NCBI RefSeq assembly: GCF_051014685.1 | Contig: NC_135058.1 | Span: forward strand, 12,712,811 to 12,776,810 | Direction of reading: 5' to 3' | Length of the DNA: 64,000 nt | DNA from: Ptiloglossa arizonensis | Taxonomy: Eukaryota > Arthropoda > Insecta > Hymenoptera > Colletidae | Shown: positions 12,945 to 24,381 of the stretch, in pieces | Layout of the letters: every line of letters starts with the position of its first letter | How positions within the stretch are numbered: position 1 is the first letter of the stretch | Notes under the pieces: generated by a model | What the model was told of the DNA's origin: nothing | The model's input: the letters and a program-made list of their open reading frames with translations, nothing else | Database searches by the model: none | Program-made: the position numbers and the translations under genes

Positions 12945-13081
12945 ATCGTATCGTTCGGAGAGTCGTTTTCTTTTTTTTTCGGTGAAAATGAAACACGATA
13001 TTTTTAGAGCGTATCAACATTTTATTGAATTATATATTCCCAATTTTGGAAAACGAAATCACTTTCCGAACAACCCAATAT
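12945..13081. mobile_element. 137-bp MITE with mariner-like terminal inverted repeats (copy 1)
   Basis: The element is bounded by TA dinucleotides. The right end, read inward, is TATTGGGTTGTTCGGAAAGT. The left end, TATCGTATCGTTCGGAGAGT, matches it as an inverted repeat of about 27 bp with some mismatches. The interior holds no coding sequence. A second element at 50033-50176 matches in the opposite orientation along its whole length, including a GGTGAAAATGAAACACGAT-type block. The ends resemble mariner-type TIRs, so it was probably mobilised in trans by a mariner transposase. Confidence 0.7.
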
Positions 13082-13675
13082 TTAACGATTCTCAGAAGTA
13101 AAATTCTATTGTGCTCAGCATCGAAGAAGACGAAAGAGAAATATCGATCATCGTCGCCATTTGTACAAAACTGTTCGATACTTCGGTGTTTTATTAAACA
13201 CGAGGTTTCGGACACGTTTATTATGAATTCCGTTCGTTCGAATTGTCGATCTCGAGTGTTCCAATATCGTCACGAATTAGAAGTATCCTCTCCGATGCAT
13301 CCGAACACGTAGCCAGGGAGAAAGAAACAACAGACGCGACGCGTCGTCGCGTTCTTGCACGTAATACCACCGTTAAAGGAGCTGCGGTTCTCGAGGAGAA
13401 GCGAATAATCCAGCAGAGTCTCGGGATGAACGAGACGAGCATATTATGCAAGCGAGTTGCCTTGCAGAGCAAGCCGGTCAATGCCAAGGCGTTCCACTAT
13501 GGTCGCTGTTACTCGTCTCTGTCGTTCCGACGCCGCGGCAATCTCATCACTGATAAACTTCACCTCGTGGCGAACACGAGGAATCTGCATCGATACGCGC
13601 GGAATCACTGATCGTTGCATTCGTCTGAAGGCGAATTAACGCGGCACGGTGCCAGATAAGACGAAGACACGACAC

Positions 13676-13904
13676 CTTGAGGTGTTCGGAATGACCGAAT
13701 TTCAGGGTGAAAAGAACGAACTTGACGGACGAAACGAACCGTGATTTTTCTATTTGTCTATCACAAACGTTTAAATACATTTTTAACAAGTTTTAAGCGT
13801 ATTGTCACGAGACGTGACAAAGCGTAATGTACAACGTTTGTTACACGAACGAAATGCAATTCTGCTTCTTGAGGTGTTCGGAATGACCGAATTTCAGGGT
13901 GAAA
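13676..13904. repeat. Perfect 37-bp direct repeat pair
   Basis: Identical 37-bp segments lie at 13676-13712 and 13868-13904. Each begins CTTGAGGTGTTCGG and ends TTTCAGGGTGAAA. The 155 bp between them are unrelated. Perfect identity beside diverged DNA suggests a recent duplication or gene conversion. Confidence 0.85.
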
Positions 13905-14116
13905 GAATGGAAATTCTCCGATCAGTGGAGTCTAATTTAAATTCGAAAATTGGAAAAGAAAGTGAAAGTAAATTCCAGAGAAAAAGAAATGTGTATAATT
14001 TTTTCATCTACCGATATTTACGATTTGAGAGTTTTCCTCACCGGCAAAGGTTAGACGTGACACATTTTTCCCGCGGAAAGCGACCGTGTGAACCTCCGCA
14101 CGAGGGAAACAGATAA

Positions 14117-15119
14117 CCGGCTTCATACTTTCAGACGTCGCGACAAAGATAAGCCGAACTCTGCGCTGGTTACAGCTTTCACCGTTCTGTTACGTAAACG
14201 CGGGGCTACAAATTACGCGGCACAGGGAAAATTTGAAAATAGACGAAATTTCGCGCGATAAGTCCTCGCGCTTGCCTCGGTCATGGGAACGCGGTCGGAA
14301 ATGCGTTTCTCCGAGAATACGAGTGCGATCTTCGAGGGATAAACTATGACGTCTCGTGTGTAAAAGAAAGCACCGTGCGAATGCTTGGAAATGAAAAAGA
14401 AAAAAGAAGAAAGAAACGTGAAAAGAAAAATATACAAATTATATCCACTTACAACCAAACGGAAGATACAACTACTGGATTAATAATTTATTCGGAAGAA
14501 CTACTCGTATATACGACCTTACGAACTACCGATTCGAATGAAACAATATTTTTTCCAACAAGGGTTGTAACTCTACACTTGGTATTATTTTTCATTGGAC
14601 TGCGAGATACTATCGACAAAGAAATCGACTCTCGTACCGAGTTTCTTTCGTTAATGATCGAGAAACGTACTAAGTGGAAATGTTTCGAGTCGATTGAAAA
14701 AAGCATCTAATTGATGATCGAAGGGGTGAAATCAACGCCTACTTAAATTCTTGCACATGTCGGGTAACGGCCGAAGTTTCGGTCGATTGAACAACTGGAG
14801 AAAAAAGAACGTGTGTTCCATTAATCTGGAACGCTCAATTCTGACAAGATAGAACAGAAAACACGCTCACTGTCATAACAGGAAGCATACCCAAACGAGT
14901 GACGCACCGAAAGTTGCTTGCAGGCATTAGCACGGCGTTAAGGAATTAATGCTGCTCAGCGAGCACAACGCGAAACAAAAAGGAAAGTAACCGAAAGCGT
15001 AAACTCAATTGGATAACGGTTGGATACGTGAGTCTTACGTGAAGTAAACCGTCGCGGGCGTGGAGCAACGTGTTCCTCGAAAGCTGCTCAAGACTAGAGC
15101 GAAGAATACGTGCCCCGAG
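14117..15119. other. Gene-free stretch
   Basis: No supported exon or RNA gene. A minus-strand frame at 14213-14458 contains a hydrophobic, Phe-rich run produced by a purine tract on the other strand; I treat it as a shadow. Confidence 0.4.
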
Positions 15120-15500
15120 CTTTGCTCTAGAATTCTATAGAGATCTCTATCGAGAGGCCTCGAACTCTTCGACAAACTCGAGAACATTTTAGCGGCTCTA
15201 ATTTCTTAGCGACTTAGCGACTTAGTGACTTTATACTCGAACGATTTGAGTAGCTCTAAAAACGAGATAGAGTCGAATACAACTCCACCGTACTTCGATA
15301 TAGCTCCAATACTTCGAATAGTTGTAATCATTCGTCACAACTGAGCAGCAGTTACCGAATTTTGAGTAACTCTAATTTTTCAATACAACCTACCGCTCGA
15401 ACTTATAAGTAGCTCTGAAACATTGCTGTACAACTGTCCCAATGCTCGAAGCGTTCGAGTAACTCGAGGAATTTGGAGTAGCTCCAATCATTTGCTATAT
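15120..15500. repeat. Cryptically simple, degenerate CTCGA/AGCTCTAA-rich tract
   Basis: Loosely periodic words (ACTCGAA, GAGTAGCTCTAA, GTAACTC) recur many times with irregular spacing, and GCGACTTA occurs in adjacent copies near 15210. It looks like an old decayed minisatellite. Confidence 0.45.
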
Positions 15501-15639
15501 ACACGATGGAAGAAATTTAGCGAGGTCGTAAACGCGACAGTAAAAATGGCAGTGCACTTCTGGGGACTTGTGTAACGCACTAAGGGCCTATCGATATCTG
15601 TCTCGATACTTTAAACGTTCGAAATTGGTACCGAGAAAA

Positions 15640-15925
15640 ACTGGGATCATCGAACCACAGTCGTTTCTTTTGATCTTGTTTTTTTTTTTTTCGCTAGCAA
15701 CTTTTTTTCCAACGAATCGAACTGTTATCTTGTTTGTTGCATATTACACTGAACGTCTGATTGAAATGTTTCGCAGTTAATTGAAACACAGAAACAACTC
15801 ATGGATCATTGAACCAGAGTCATTTCTTTTAATTTTGTTTTTTTTTTCCGGGGCAATTCTTTTCCAACAAATCGAACTCTTATCGCGATTTCTTACATAC
15901 TTGAAAATTGTCACAATTAATTAAA
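15640..15925. repeat. Direct duplication, two ~130-bp units
   Basis: The units near 15646 and 15802 share TGGATCAT-GAACCA-AGTC, then TTTCTTTTGAT/AATTTTGT, a long T run, CTTTTTTTCCAACGAATCGAACT and TTATC. They are diverged and contain poly-T tracts of different length. Confidence 0.7.
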
Positions 15926-15980
15926 ACACAAGAACAACTCGAAACGTTTCAGTACTCGATTCACCAGTCGGGACATTCTC

Positions 15981-16020
15981 GCTGCATCTCGTTGCATCTC
16001 GTTGCATCTCGCTGCATCTC
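15981..16020. repeat. 10-bp tandem repeat, 4 units
   Basis: Four exact-length copies of G[C/T]TGCATCTC in tandem. Confidence 0.85.
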
Positions 16021-16330
16021 GCTTACATTTCGTTTCAAATTCTCCGACACTTCTACGTCGTTACGTGACAAAGACTCTCTCGAGCCCGTTAAACGAGCAA
16101 TATTCAGTCAACAAATCGGCGTTGGAACGATCGAAGCAGCTTCTGGACCGTCCAGCCTTTCACCACCTCGGATACCGTCCCTCAATGCCGTTTTGTTGCA
16201 CATTCGAAGCGCTTTTGACGACCTGCATTCAAGGCCGTGGCACTGTGCGTGGCAGAACCATTAAAGAAGGAAAGAACACCGTGCTCGGTCGGTGTTTGTT
16301 GTCGGTTTAGTGACTTCAATTTTATTGCTA

Positions 16331-16350
16331 CCGCCGCGCGCGCGCGCGCC
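16331..16350. repeat. Short (CG)n tract
   Basis: Alternating CG dinucleotides, potentially Z-DNA-forming, in otherwise AT-rich DNA. Confidence 0.75.
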
Positions 16351-16790
16351 CGTTGATTCAAGTTTAAAGCGTATTTAATTTAACGCCCCTTCAATGGCTC
16401 CGCGTAACGATCAATTTAAAGTCTCTCTTACAGTACACCGTGCACGCAGCGCATTTTAATTCGCGCACAATTCACCGTATCTCGTCCACTCTCTACGAGA
16501 CGTTTATTCCGATCGTGTTTCGCGTACAACAAGTTTTAGAACCGACGACAAACTTCAACGCCTTTAACGCTCCGTGGCCCAATTTATCCCACTCGTCTCG
16601 TATCTGATTCGAACGGACGATATTTGAATATTTACGTCTCTCTTCAAGTTCCAACGAGTCTTGTGCATCGAAGCATGTCCCTACTTGAAGTGTAAAGAGG
16701 ATGATGAATTATTACCGACACTTTGAAACTATCACTTGTTCGAAGTTTGGTCTGGAATGGAACCGAGAATGCTCTTAAAATTATTTTTTG

Positions 16791-16843
16791 AAGCAATACT
16801 TTCAACAAGTATTACTTTAAAGTAAAAATATAAAGTATTGCTT
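16791..16843. repeat. Nested inverted repeats
   Basis: A perfect 12-bp inverted pair (AAGCAATACTTT at 16791-16802 and AAAGTATTGCTT at 16832-16843) encloses a perfect 14-bp palindrome, TTACTTTAAAGTAA, at 16812-16825. The function is unknown. It may be a small hairpin element. Confidence 0.6.
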
Positions 16844-16849
16844 GAAGTA

Positions 16850-19349
16850 AAAATACTTTTTAAAGAAATAGACTGTTATATTTGTAATAACATCTTACAA
16901 CTATTTCGAAGCTTTTACAATGAAATATATAAAAATTCGAAGAAAATTAAAAGTATGCATTTTTTTTTTATACAAATTTCAAAATAGTCGTATTCTCGAC
17001 TAAACTTCAAATTAATAGTTTCAAAGTGTTCGTAATAATTCGATTACCCTGATTTATAGATTTTTATACCACGACCAGGCTGACATCTTTTTTTTCACTC
17101 TGTTTTTATCCTTTATCGTTTATCGGCATTTTTGGTGCGCACATAAGTATCTGTGCTTATTTCTACTCGTAATTACATCACAAAATATAGACACGATTTT
17201 ACCCTATAGTAAACACACCATATGCCACAAATAATGTTTAACGCGTGCACAGAAACGCGATACACAGAAGTGTCTCGGTTTGTGTGCGTCATTGTTTACT
17301 TTCTATCCGCGCACTATTGCGTACAGACGTGCCAGACACACGAGTCGTGTCACGTGTCTCCAATAGTTTTCTTGCAAAGGGTGATTTGTTCGGTAAGGAA
17401 GAAAAATCGTGCGACTGAACAGCGTGTAAACGCGATAATTATTTTCCTAACGATAGAAAAACTTGACGGTACTATCGTCGATCTTTGCGACGCTACTTCT
17501 TTCGAGAAAATATTCGAGACACTTTCGCGATGGAAAAATAAAAATAACGCGCTCTAAGATTTTCTATTTCAATTTCTCAAACCTCGAGCAACGAAGGGTT
17601 GAAATTTATCGAGTCGACCTCCATGTAGAACCTAAGAAAATCGACTATGAAATTTTTCTTTTAAATTACACACATCCTCGCTATTTTTATACGGTCCATC
17701 ATTGTCGTAATTGCGTTACAATTACGTGTGCACTGCGGGCGAATCGTGCAATTTTTCACTCGAACCACCTCGAACGAAATTGCTACGATCTGTAAGAACA
17801 GTGGGCAGAAAATCTCGCTTCGAGAAACGATGTTATAGCAGGTTTGCTCGTAACGATAGCGTAACGACACCTGACACACACAGTGGGGATCGTTCTTGCA
17901 TCACGAAAAATCGACGTTCTGTCTTGCGAAACCGGCAACGAAAGAACATTCGTCCATTTTGTAACGTTTCGTTCCGAAGCACGCTACCCTTTGAAAATGC
18001 GAAAATAAACCTGCACTCGACTGGTAAAATGTGACCCGAAACAGTGATCTGCTCGAAATCCCGTGAACTTCGATCCGTTCTTGAACTTTAAAGAAAATTG
18101 TCATACGCAATTATTACAATAATAATTGATCCCCGGTGGCGCCTATTTTCAAACACGAACAAGCCGAACTCAACGAGCTAGACACAAACCATAACGAGAT
18201 TTGCCACGCTAATTCTCCGTCGAGTGTACGCGTCGACAAATTTTCGAAAATCGTCTCGAAATAACGGACCAGTAACGGAGCACCCTGTATTTTAAATATA
18301 AGACGAACATTTTTATGCAAACTCCGTTGCGTTGTATCGCAGCGGAACTTTATTCGGTTATAATAAATAGGATTAAGAACGGCCGAGCCGCGCATCGAAT
18401 TTACGCTCGTATACGATAGTATTTATGCGTCGTAACGACGGTACGGATAAAGTAAAGAAATTAATTTATGCCCCGGTGTCAAGAGAGTCGCATACCTCTA
18501 TCAACGAAACGAGTCGTACAACAGGAAATGATTTACGAAAGCGGTTATTATTGTAATTATTATTAATGGAGAGACCCTTCGGTAAAGCGTAATGTAGAAA
18601 ATAAAATTAACGAGGGACAGATTATACACGATACATCGATTCGAGGTTAATCACAGATTGTCGTGATCATTAATACGAAGCAACGAGTAACGAGTCGTTC
18701 GAGTTGCCGTGTTCGCTTCCAAAAGGACCGAACCAATCGTTGAAATCACCAGCGCGCTTGCCTACGGGATTAATGCGATTAATTTAACCGCGCTACGCGA
18801 AACGAAGGTCCACGGTCAGAGTGAAGTACGTTGTCTTACAAACCTAACAGGAACGTAAAATTTAATCAATTTGAAGATATCGAACGGTTGCAACCACCGG
18901 TGCTGATGCAAAAGAAAATACTTGATTAAAATAGGGTATCGATTGCTCCGTTGCACATCGTTGATATAGTTATTCGGAGCAACTTTGTCGGTGGACTTTC
19001 CAGGGTATGTACATTAATTATGAAAAGTGAAACAGCTCGACCTTATTCTGAAATTCTCAACGGGGGCTTGATAAAATAGGTTAACACCCACGAGTGCTTT
19101 TGGTCACTCCACATCGAGTACAGTTAATTAAGAAAATTGTTAATGCACGTGTCCCGCGGAGAAAAACGAGCTTCGGAGCTTGCAAGGTCGGAGGAAATTG
19201 TAATCAGACCTTTCTTTCTCTCACGGGAGAACTCGTCGAGCGAAATGTAACGATCCTATATTTTTTTGGCAGCTACTATAATTCCGTAAATAATCACACA
19301 TTAGACTGTTTGGAGACAGATATATACTTCGTGCATCGAAGTGACTTTA
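16850..19349. other. Gene-free stretch
   Basis: AT-rich DNA with no recognised exon, RNA gene or sizeable repeat. Frames of about 110 codons around 17222-17795 show no domain or conserved motif. Confidence 0.4.
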
Positions 19350-20760
19350 ATCGATGAAAATTCATCGAGTCGTGCTCGCGAGGAAGGAAAGTTCCCGCCG
19401 CGGGGTTTCCGATCATTCAAATTCCAGATCGGGGCAAGAAGCAAGCACGAGACGCCGACGCGAAAGTGAAAGCTCTCTAGGTTTCGACACCGTTTTTCGT
19501 CGCACGTGGTGTCTAACGTCGCGCCGATCGAACGATCGACGAAGACAACGATCCGTGGTGGCGACGAAAGAAAGAAAGAAAGGCGCAGCCAGGATCGTTT
19601 TATTAATCGTACGAAATCTCGGCCGACTTCCTCCTTTCCAGCGCGGGAGCCGCGAGCGTGTCGCTTGGAAATGGCTCCACCTTTCCGAACGAGCGTCCTT
19701 GAGAGGCCCCCGCTGCACCCGAGAAAGGTGATGAAAACCGGCCAGTCACGTGTACCGTGCCGGCGCGAACGGCCGCCACAGCTCGCCCCTGCTATGACAC
19801 GTTCAACTAGTTCTCTAATCAACGCCCGTCGCGGCAAGAGCGTCTACGAACCGAGACGCCGCGGCGAGGCGCGATCTCGCGGAAAAACCAACGCGACACG
19901 TGCCCGGAGGGACCGTGCCAACTATAGGGCGATCACCCCCCACCCCTTCCGACGCGACCCTGCGCGCAGACGCGTCTTCGTGCCGCGAGCCATCGACGCG
20001 TGCGCGCACGCGAACCTCCGATCGCGCGTTTCGAATAGTTCCGTCGAACGAACGATCGAAGTCGTTGCTAGAATCGCGGGGAGAAAGTGCAACCAAAGTG
20101 GAAGTCTTCCACGATCGTTTATTGACGCAGATCGAACTTCGTTATCCGTAAGTCCCGCACGCACGTCGTAGGATGATCCGGGCCGGCGCAAACGCGATAA
20201 TATCCGCGCGAAGGAATTTCACGATTCCGTCACGTTGTTGCTTTTTCGTAGATTAAAAGACCGCTGGCGGAGTGAAATCGGCCGCACTCGCGCGAGGCAC
20301 GTCGTCGTCTGTGCGCCGCTCTGGAATATATCGGGCGAACGCGACAACTCGGGGCCGCTCCTCTCGGTTCGTTCGGAAGTGGCGCATTGTTGCGTGCCGG
20401 CCGTCTCGATTACAGCAATTCAGCGACGCACGGGAAACGCTTGGGCGAATCGACGATCGTCGCGCGACCGAGGGACCTGCCACGGAAACAGGGAGAAAGG
20501 TACCTCTTTTATTCCGCGAGACGTGTTATCATCGTGTTTGCCAGTTTGAGAAGACGTTCCCCCGAGTGGACACGGGGGAAATCGAGCGACCAGTGAGTTT
20601 CGTTGGTGAATTCGAACTCGTGAATATTGTTTCGAACAAGTTTGCACCGGACGGGGGTATATCTTCCGAGTTCACTTCGCGTTGGCCGCGAACGTACCTT
20701 CCAGTATTTATAGTCGACGTCTCGTGCTTCGCCCGTGACCTTGCCGACTGTTAGTAAATA
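19350..20760 (+). promoter_or_regulatory. GC/CpG-rich island with donor-like sites, candidate promoter or 5'-UTR exon
   Basis: This is the second strong GC/CpG island. Long frames run through it in several registers on both strands (up to 221 codons at 19506-20171). They are Arg/Ser-rich, overlap one another and match nothing I recognise, as expected from stop-poor GC-rich DNA. On the + strand, strong donor-like sites are TATCC|GTAAGT (GT at 20148) and ACCA|GTGAGT near 20591. A TATTTATA element lies near 20705. It sits 4 kb upstream of the coding exon that begins at a splice acceptor (24381), so a non-coding first exon here spliced to 24382 is a reasonable model. No transcript evidence is available. 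Confidence 0.4.
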
Positions 20761-21525
20761 AGTATCGGTAGCCGTTAACTCGTCCCGGAGGTCGGTGTGA
20801 TCGTTGACCGGTATTTTCGAAGAGGCGCGTGAAAACGAAACACGGAAGTCGTTCGTTGCGCGTTACTTTCCGTTCGTTGATTCGAACGATGGTGTTTTAC
20901 ACGGCCGATTTCCGGTTTATATTTTAAACTCGAACAGTTCGTTTTAAGTTCGACGTTCGATGAACTTTGCCCCTGGAATTTTTCTTATTACGTGATAATC
21001 GAGGGAGTATTAGTAACCTTGAGGTCGTGAGCGATAAAAATGAAGTACGTGTACACAAAGATATATGTGAATACGGTAATTGATATAAGGACGTACTGTA
21101 GCGATGTACCATCGATGCAACGATACTATCGGTTATTGGTACAATCTTGACCAATTTATCTCGGTTCACTCTCCACTGTTATCTTCGTTAGTTTGTACAC
21201 GTTCGTGTAATCGAGTGAGTTACTCCGAGTGTGTAGAATTCTCGAGTCCTTAACTCGAGAAATCGTCAACGCTTTCAACGTGCTCGAGACATTCAAAACT
21301 TTCGATCATGAAAGTCTCGTAAATAGTTTCGAGACATTTTAAATCGCATACCTTGAATTTAAGATCTTTCGATAGAGTTCACCTCTCGTCGGTAGCTCGG
21401 GACTTTCAATCGCGAAGGTCTCGCAGAATGCTCGAGTCGAGTTTCTTAAATAAAGATATCTCGGTAGGGTTTCAATCTTGACGCCGGCTCAACAATTTCT
21501 CACCTCTGATATCTTTTTTTCAAAA

Positions 21526-21905
21526 TCCTCCAAACTTTCGTTCTTAAATATCTCAAAAAATATTCCAAGATCGTGCGAGTCCCTCTTCGACGAACATAAT
21601 ATATTTTGAAAACAATTCTCTCTTTTCGAAAGAATTCTCTCTTAAAAAATTCTCCAAAATTTCGTTCTTAAACATCTCAAAAAATATTCCACGAATTCCC
21701 TCTTCGTCGAACGTAATGCATCTCGACACCGACGCAAAATTTTCAAAAATTCCCAAACATTCTCTACTTTCGAAAAATTCTCCAAACTTTCGTTCTTAAA
21801 TATCTGAAAAACCATTGCAAGATCGTCCGAGGTCCTCTCGGTTAAAAAATACCTCGACAAGATTTCGATATCGTCTCTGGCCCGAGACTCCGAGGATTTC
21901 CAAAC
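21526..21905. repeat. ~126-bp tandem repeat, 3 units
   Basis: TCTCCAAACTTTCGTTCTTAAA followed by ATCTCAAAAAATATTCCA recurs at about 21526, 21650 and 21779. CCTCTTCG-CGAA and TTTTCGAAA blocks follow in each unit. The units are about 75-85% alike by eye. Flanking DNA (21.2-22.0 kb) has similar degenerate words. Confidence 0.75.
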
Positions 21906-21999
21906 ACTTTCGAGAGTTTCGATCACCGGGTAAATTGTTTCGAGAGCCGAGTTCCCTTCTCTCGATTCGAGATGTTTCGAATCTGGTCGTTTAACTCGT

Positions 22000-23935
22000 A
22001 AATTCGGATCCCCGACGGAAACACGGGGCCTCGTTATTCGTGCCGCGGTTACTTCCGCGAGACGTACGCGACCGGCCAGTGCAATTCTCGGCGGTGGCTG
22101 ATGCATGGTGCACTCAACGAATGCAGGAACGCGAGCTCCACGAGTTTGTTGCTCGGTTGCAAGTCATTACTCGAAGTCGGTGGTACTCCAGTGACCCGTG
22201 AATGTTTGTCGACCGTTCACCGACTGTTCGCGAGGGAAAGGCGTGGTCCCCTCCGGTCCCACATTCCCGTATTATTGCGATTCGAGTCAATGGAATTGGC
22301 GAATTCGTGGAAATTCGTGAATCGCGATCAACCTCCACCCCGAACCTCGCCCGAACAGTTTCCCAACACCGCGAGCGATTCTTCTACGATTGTTCAAGAC
22401 CGCCCTGTGTAAAAAAAATCCATTACGGCACTATCGCGCACCGTGTGTGCACTCAATGGCATTTCGATCGGTACGAACACGGTCGGAGAAAATGTCAAGG
22501 TCAATTTCTAATAATTCTTTATTAACGTATCGCCGAACCAATAGCTTTCCTTTCGAACGCATCGAGTGTCGAATTTTTTCTAAACTTCGCTGCGGGATAC
22601 TCCAAGGTATCTTATAAATTGCCTCGTTCGAACCACGGAACGATACTTTCGGTCAATGCTTTCATATTTTAAAGTATAAAGCGTTAATTAACATTTAGGT
22701 GTCGTTTATAACGTGTCGATTACAAATTACTATCTGTAGAAGTTTTCGATCTTCAAATTTCACAGGGATCGACCGATGTCTGTATTCGTACGTTGATACG
22801 TTGGGTGCGTTGATCAACGATAGAATTGCATTTAGAAGAAGCGATCGATCCTCTGACAATGACTCCTCGAGTCGAATACCAGAAAGTGTCCATTCGATTC
22901 GATGAAAGTTTGCAGAATTGCCGATTTATCGTTTAAGTAATCATTCATTCGCTACCGGAGCTCGAATTAGAGGTTCGAGAACACACGTTGGCCGTACCGC
23001 GCCTTCGCGCAATTATGCAATTACTCCGGTACGGCAAGTGCACTTTCTTCTAATTTGTGTAGCACAGAAGCTGCAATAATAACGTGGATCGCTCGCGAGT
23101 GATTTTTCGTCGAGAAAAAAAATTATATTTCAAATAACACGAATTCCGGAGAACATTTTTTAATCGAGCCTGTAATTAAATTCGAACGAAGAAGTGGATC
23201 GCGTTCAGACAATCGGATCAAATTGAAAATTTATTTCCTCTTTGTTCGCCAATAGAAATTAAATCGCGGTATCGACGTACAATTCGACGTGCTCGATACA
23301 AAAAGAACAATTGCCCAACGAATTTTTCCGTAACGGTGAAATTGTAGGAAAAATCGAAATATTCCACGGCTCTTCTTTCGACCGAAGAAAAAGCTTCTGT
23401 TTCAATGGGGAAAGCAAAGTTACCACGTGGAACGGAAACACCGCCGCGGAACACAAATAAACTTGTACTTTCTTTACACTCGACAGAAGCGAGCCTGATC
23501 TTCCGACGAGCAACTCCACGAGCTATCTTGAAAGATGAATAGGGTGATCGCGTAATTGAACGGTATTATCAGAATTACTTACGATGCACACTGACCGTGA
23601 ACGTAATTCCAGTGATCGTAGGCATACACTGTTCCTAGTATTAGGCGACGACCACGAGATCTCGTTAAATCGTCGACTGGAATTGCTCTTTCGATCATTC
23701 TCCAAAGACGTTTCCAGCTAAGTCTGAACAGACGCATCGACGAATGAGAAATATGTTTCTTCGATTTTAAATTTCGCGCGAAACACACGCGGTGTTAGGG
23801 AACGTATCGGTAACGTTCGTTTTTGGACAATTTTCGAAGCTTTGAAAAATTATGGTTGTTCTAGCGGAACATGCGCAACGCACTATCGCCCCAAAAAATT
23901 CTAAATACGTTTATAAAATTAATCGGAAAGATTAA
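22000..23935. other. Gene-free stretch
   Basis: No supported exon. Open frames at 22101-22525 and 23218-23788 lie on both strands, overlap, and show no domain. Probably part of the first intron of the gene coding from 24382. Confidence 0.4.
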
Positions 23936-23939
23936 CATA

Positions 23940-24381
23940 CGTTAAACTGTTTAAAGATTTCTCCAAGTTAAATTCATCGTTTCCTTTATATTAAAAAAAA
24001 ATATGCCTTTCAATTTTACCAGCTTACGGACGTACATAAAAATTTATATACCCTAAAACCGTTCAAAGATTTCTCCGAATTAAATTCGTCGTTTCCTGAA
24101 CGTTAAAAAAAAACATACCTTTCAATTTTACCAGTTATCGAACGTACATCAAAATTTATATACCCTAAACCGTTCAAAGATTTCTCCAAATTAAATTCGT
24201 CGTTTCCTGTACGTAAAAAAAAAAATCCCTCTTAATTTTAACAGCCTATCGGACGTACATAAAAATTGATACACGTTAAACCTTTCAAAGATTTCTCCAA
24301 GTTACTTTAAATTCATCGTTACCACTACATCCACAAAAAAAAAAAAAAAAAAAAAAATATACCTTTCGATTTCCGTTTCAG
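23940..24381 (+). repeat. ~110-bp tandem repeat, 4 units, ending in the splice acceptor
   Basis: Four units carry the same order of blocks: a TTTAAAGATTTCTCC/CAAAGATTTCTCC block (about 23950, 24063, 24174, 24285), AAATTCATCGTT/AAATTCGTCGTTTCC, a poly-A run, then CCTTTCAATTTTACCAG followed by GGACGTACATAAAAATT. The poly-A run grows from 9 to 23 residues (24335-24357) in the last unit. The last unit's CCTTTCGATTTCCGTTTCAG occupies the position of the earlier CCTTTCAATTTTACCAG and is the acceptor of the exon at 24382. Homologous AGs lie at 24021, 24133 and 24243. Confidence 0.85.
24366..24381 (+). other. 3' splice acceptor of the secreted-protein exon
   Basis: TCGATTTCCGTTTCAG is a good pyrimidine-rich acceptor directly abutting the ATG at 24382. 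It implies that at least one upstream non-coding (or barely coding) exon exists on the + strand. Confidence 0.75.

Noticed and set aside
19506..20171. 221-codon + strand frame in the GC-rich island
   Set aside because: It overlaps other frames of similar length on both strands, is Arg/Ser-rich with no domain, and is explained by GC-rich stop-poor DNA.
20272..20754. 160-codon + strand frame
   Set aside because: Same island, no domain, donor-like sites inside it, overlapping alternatives on the other strand.
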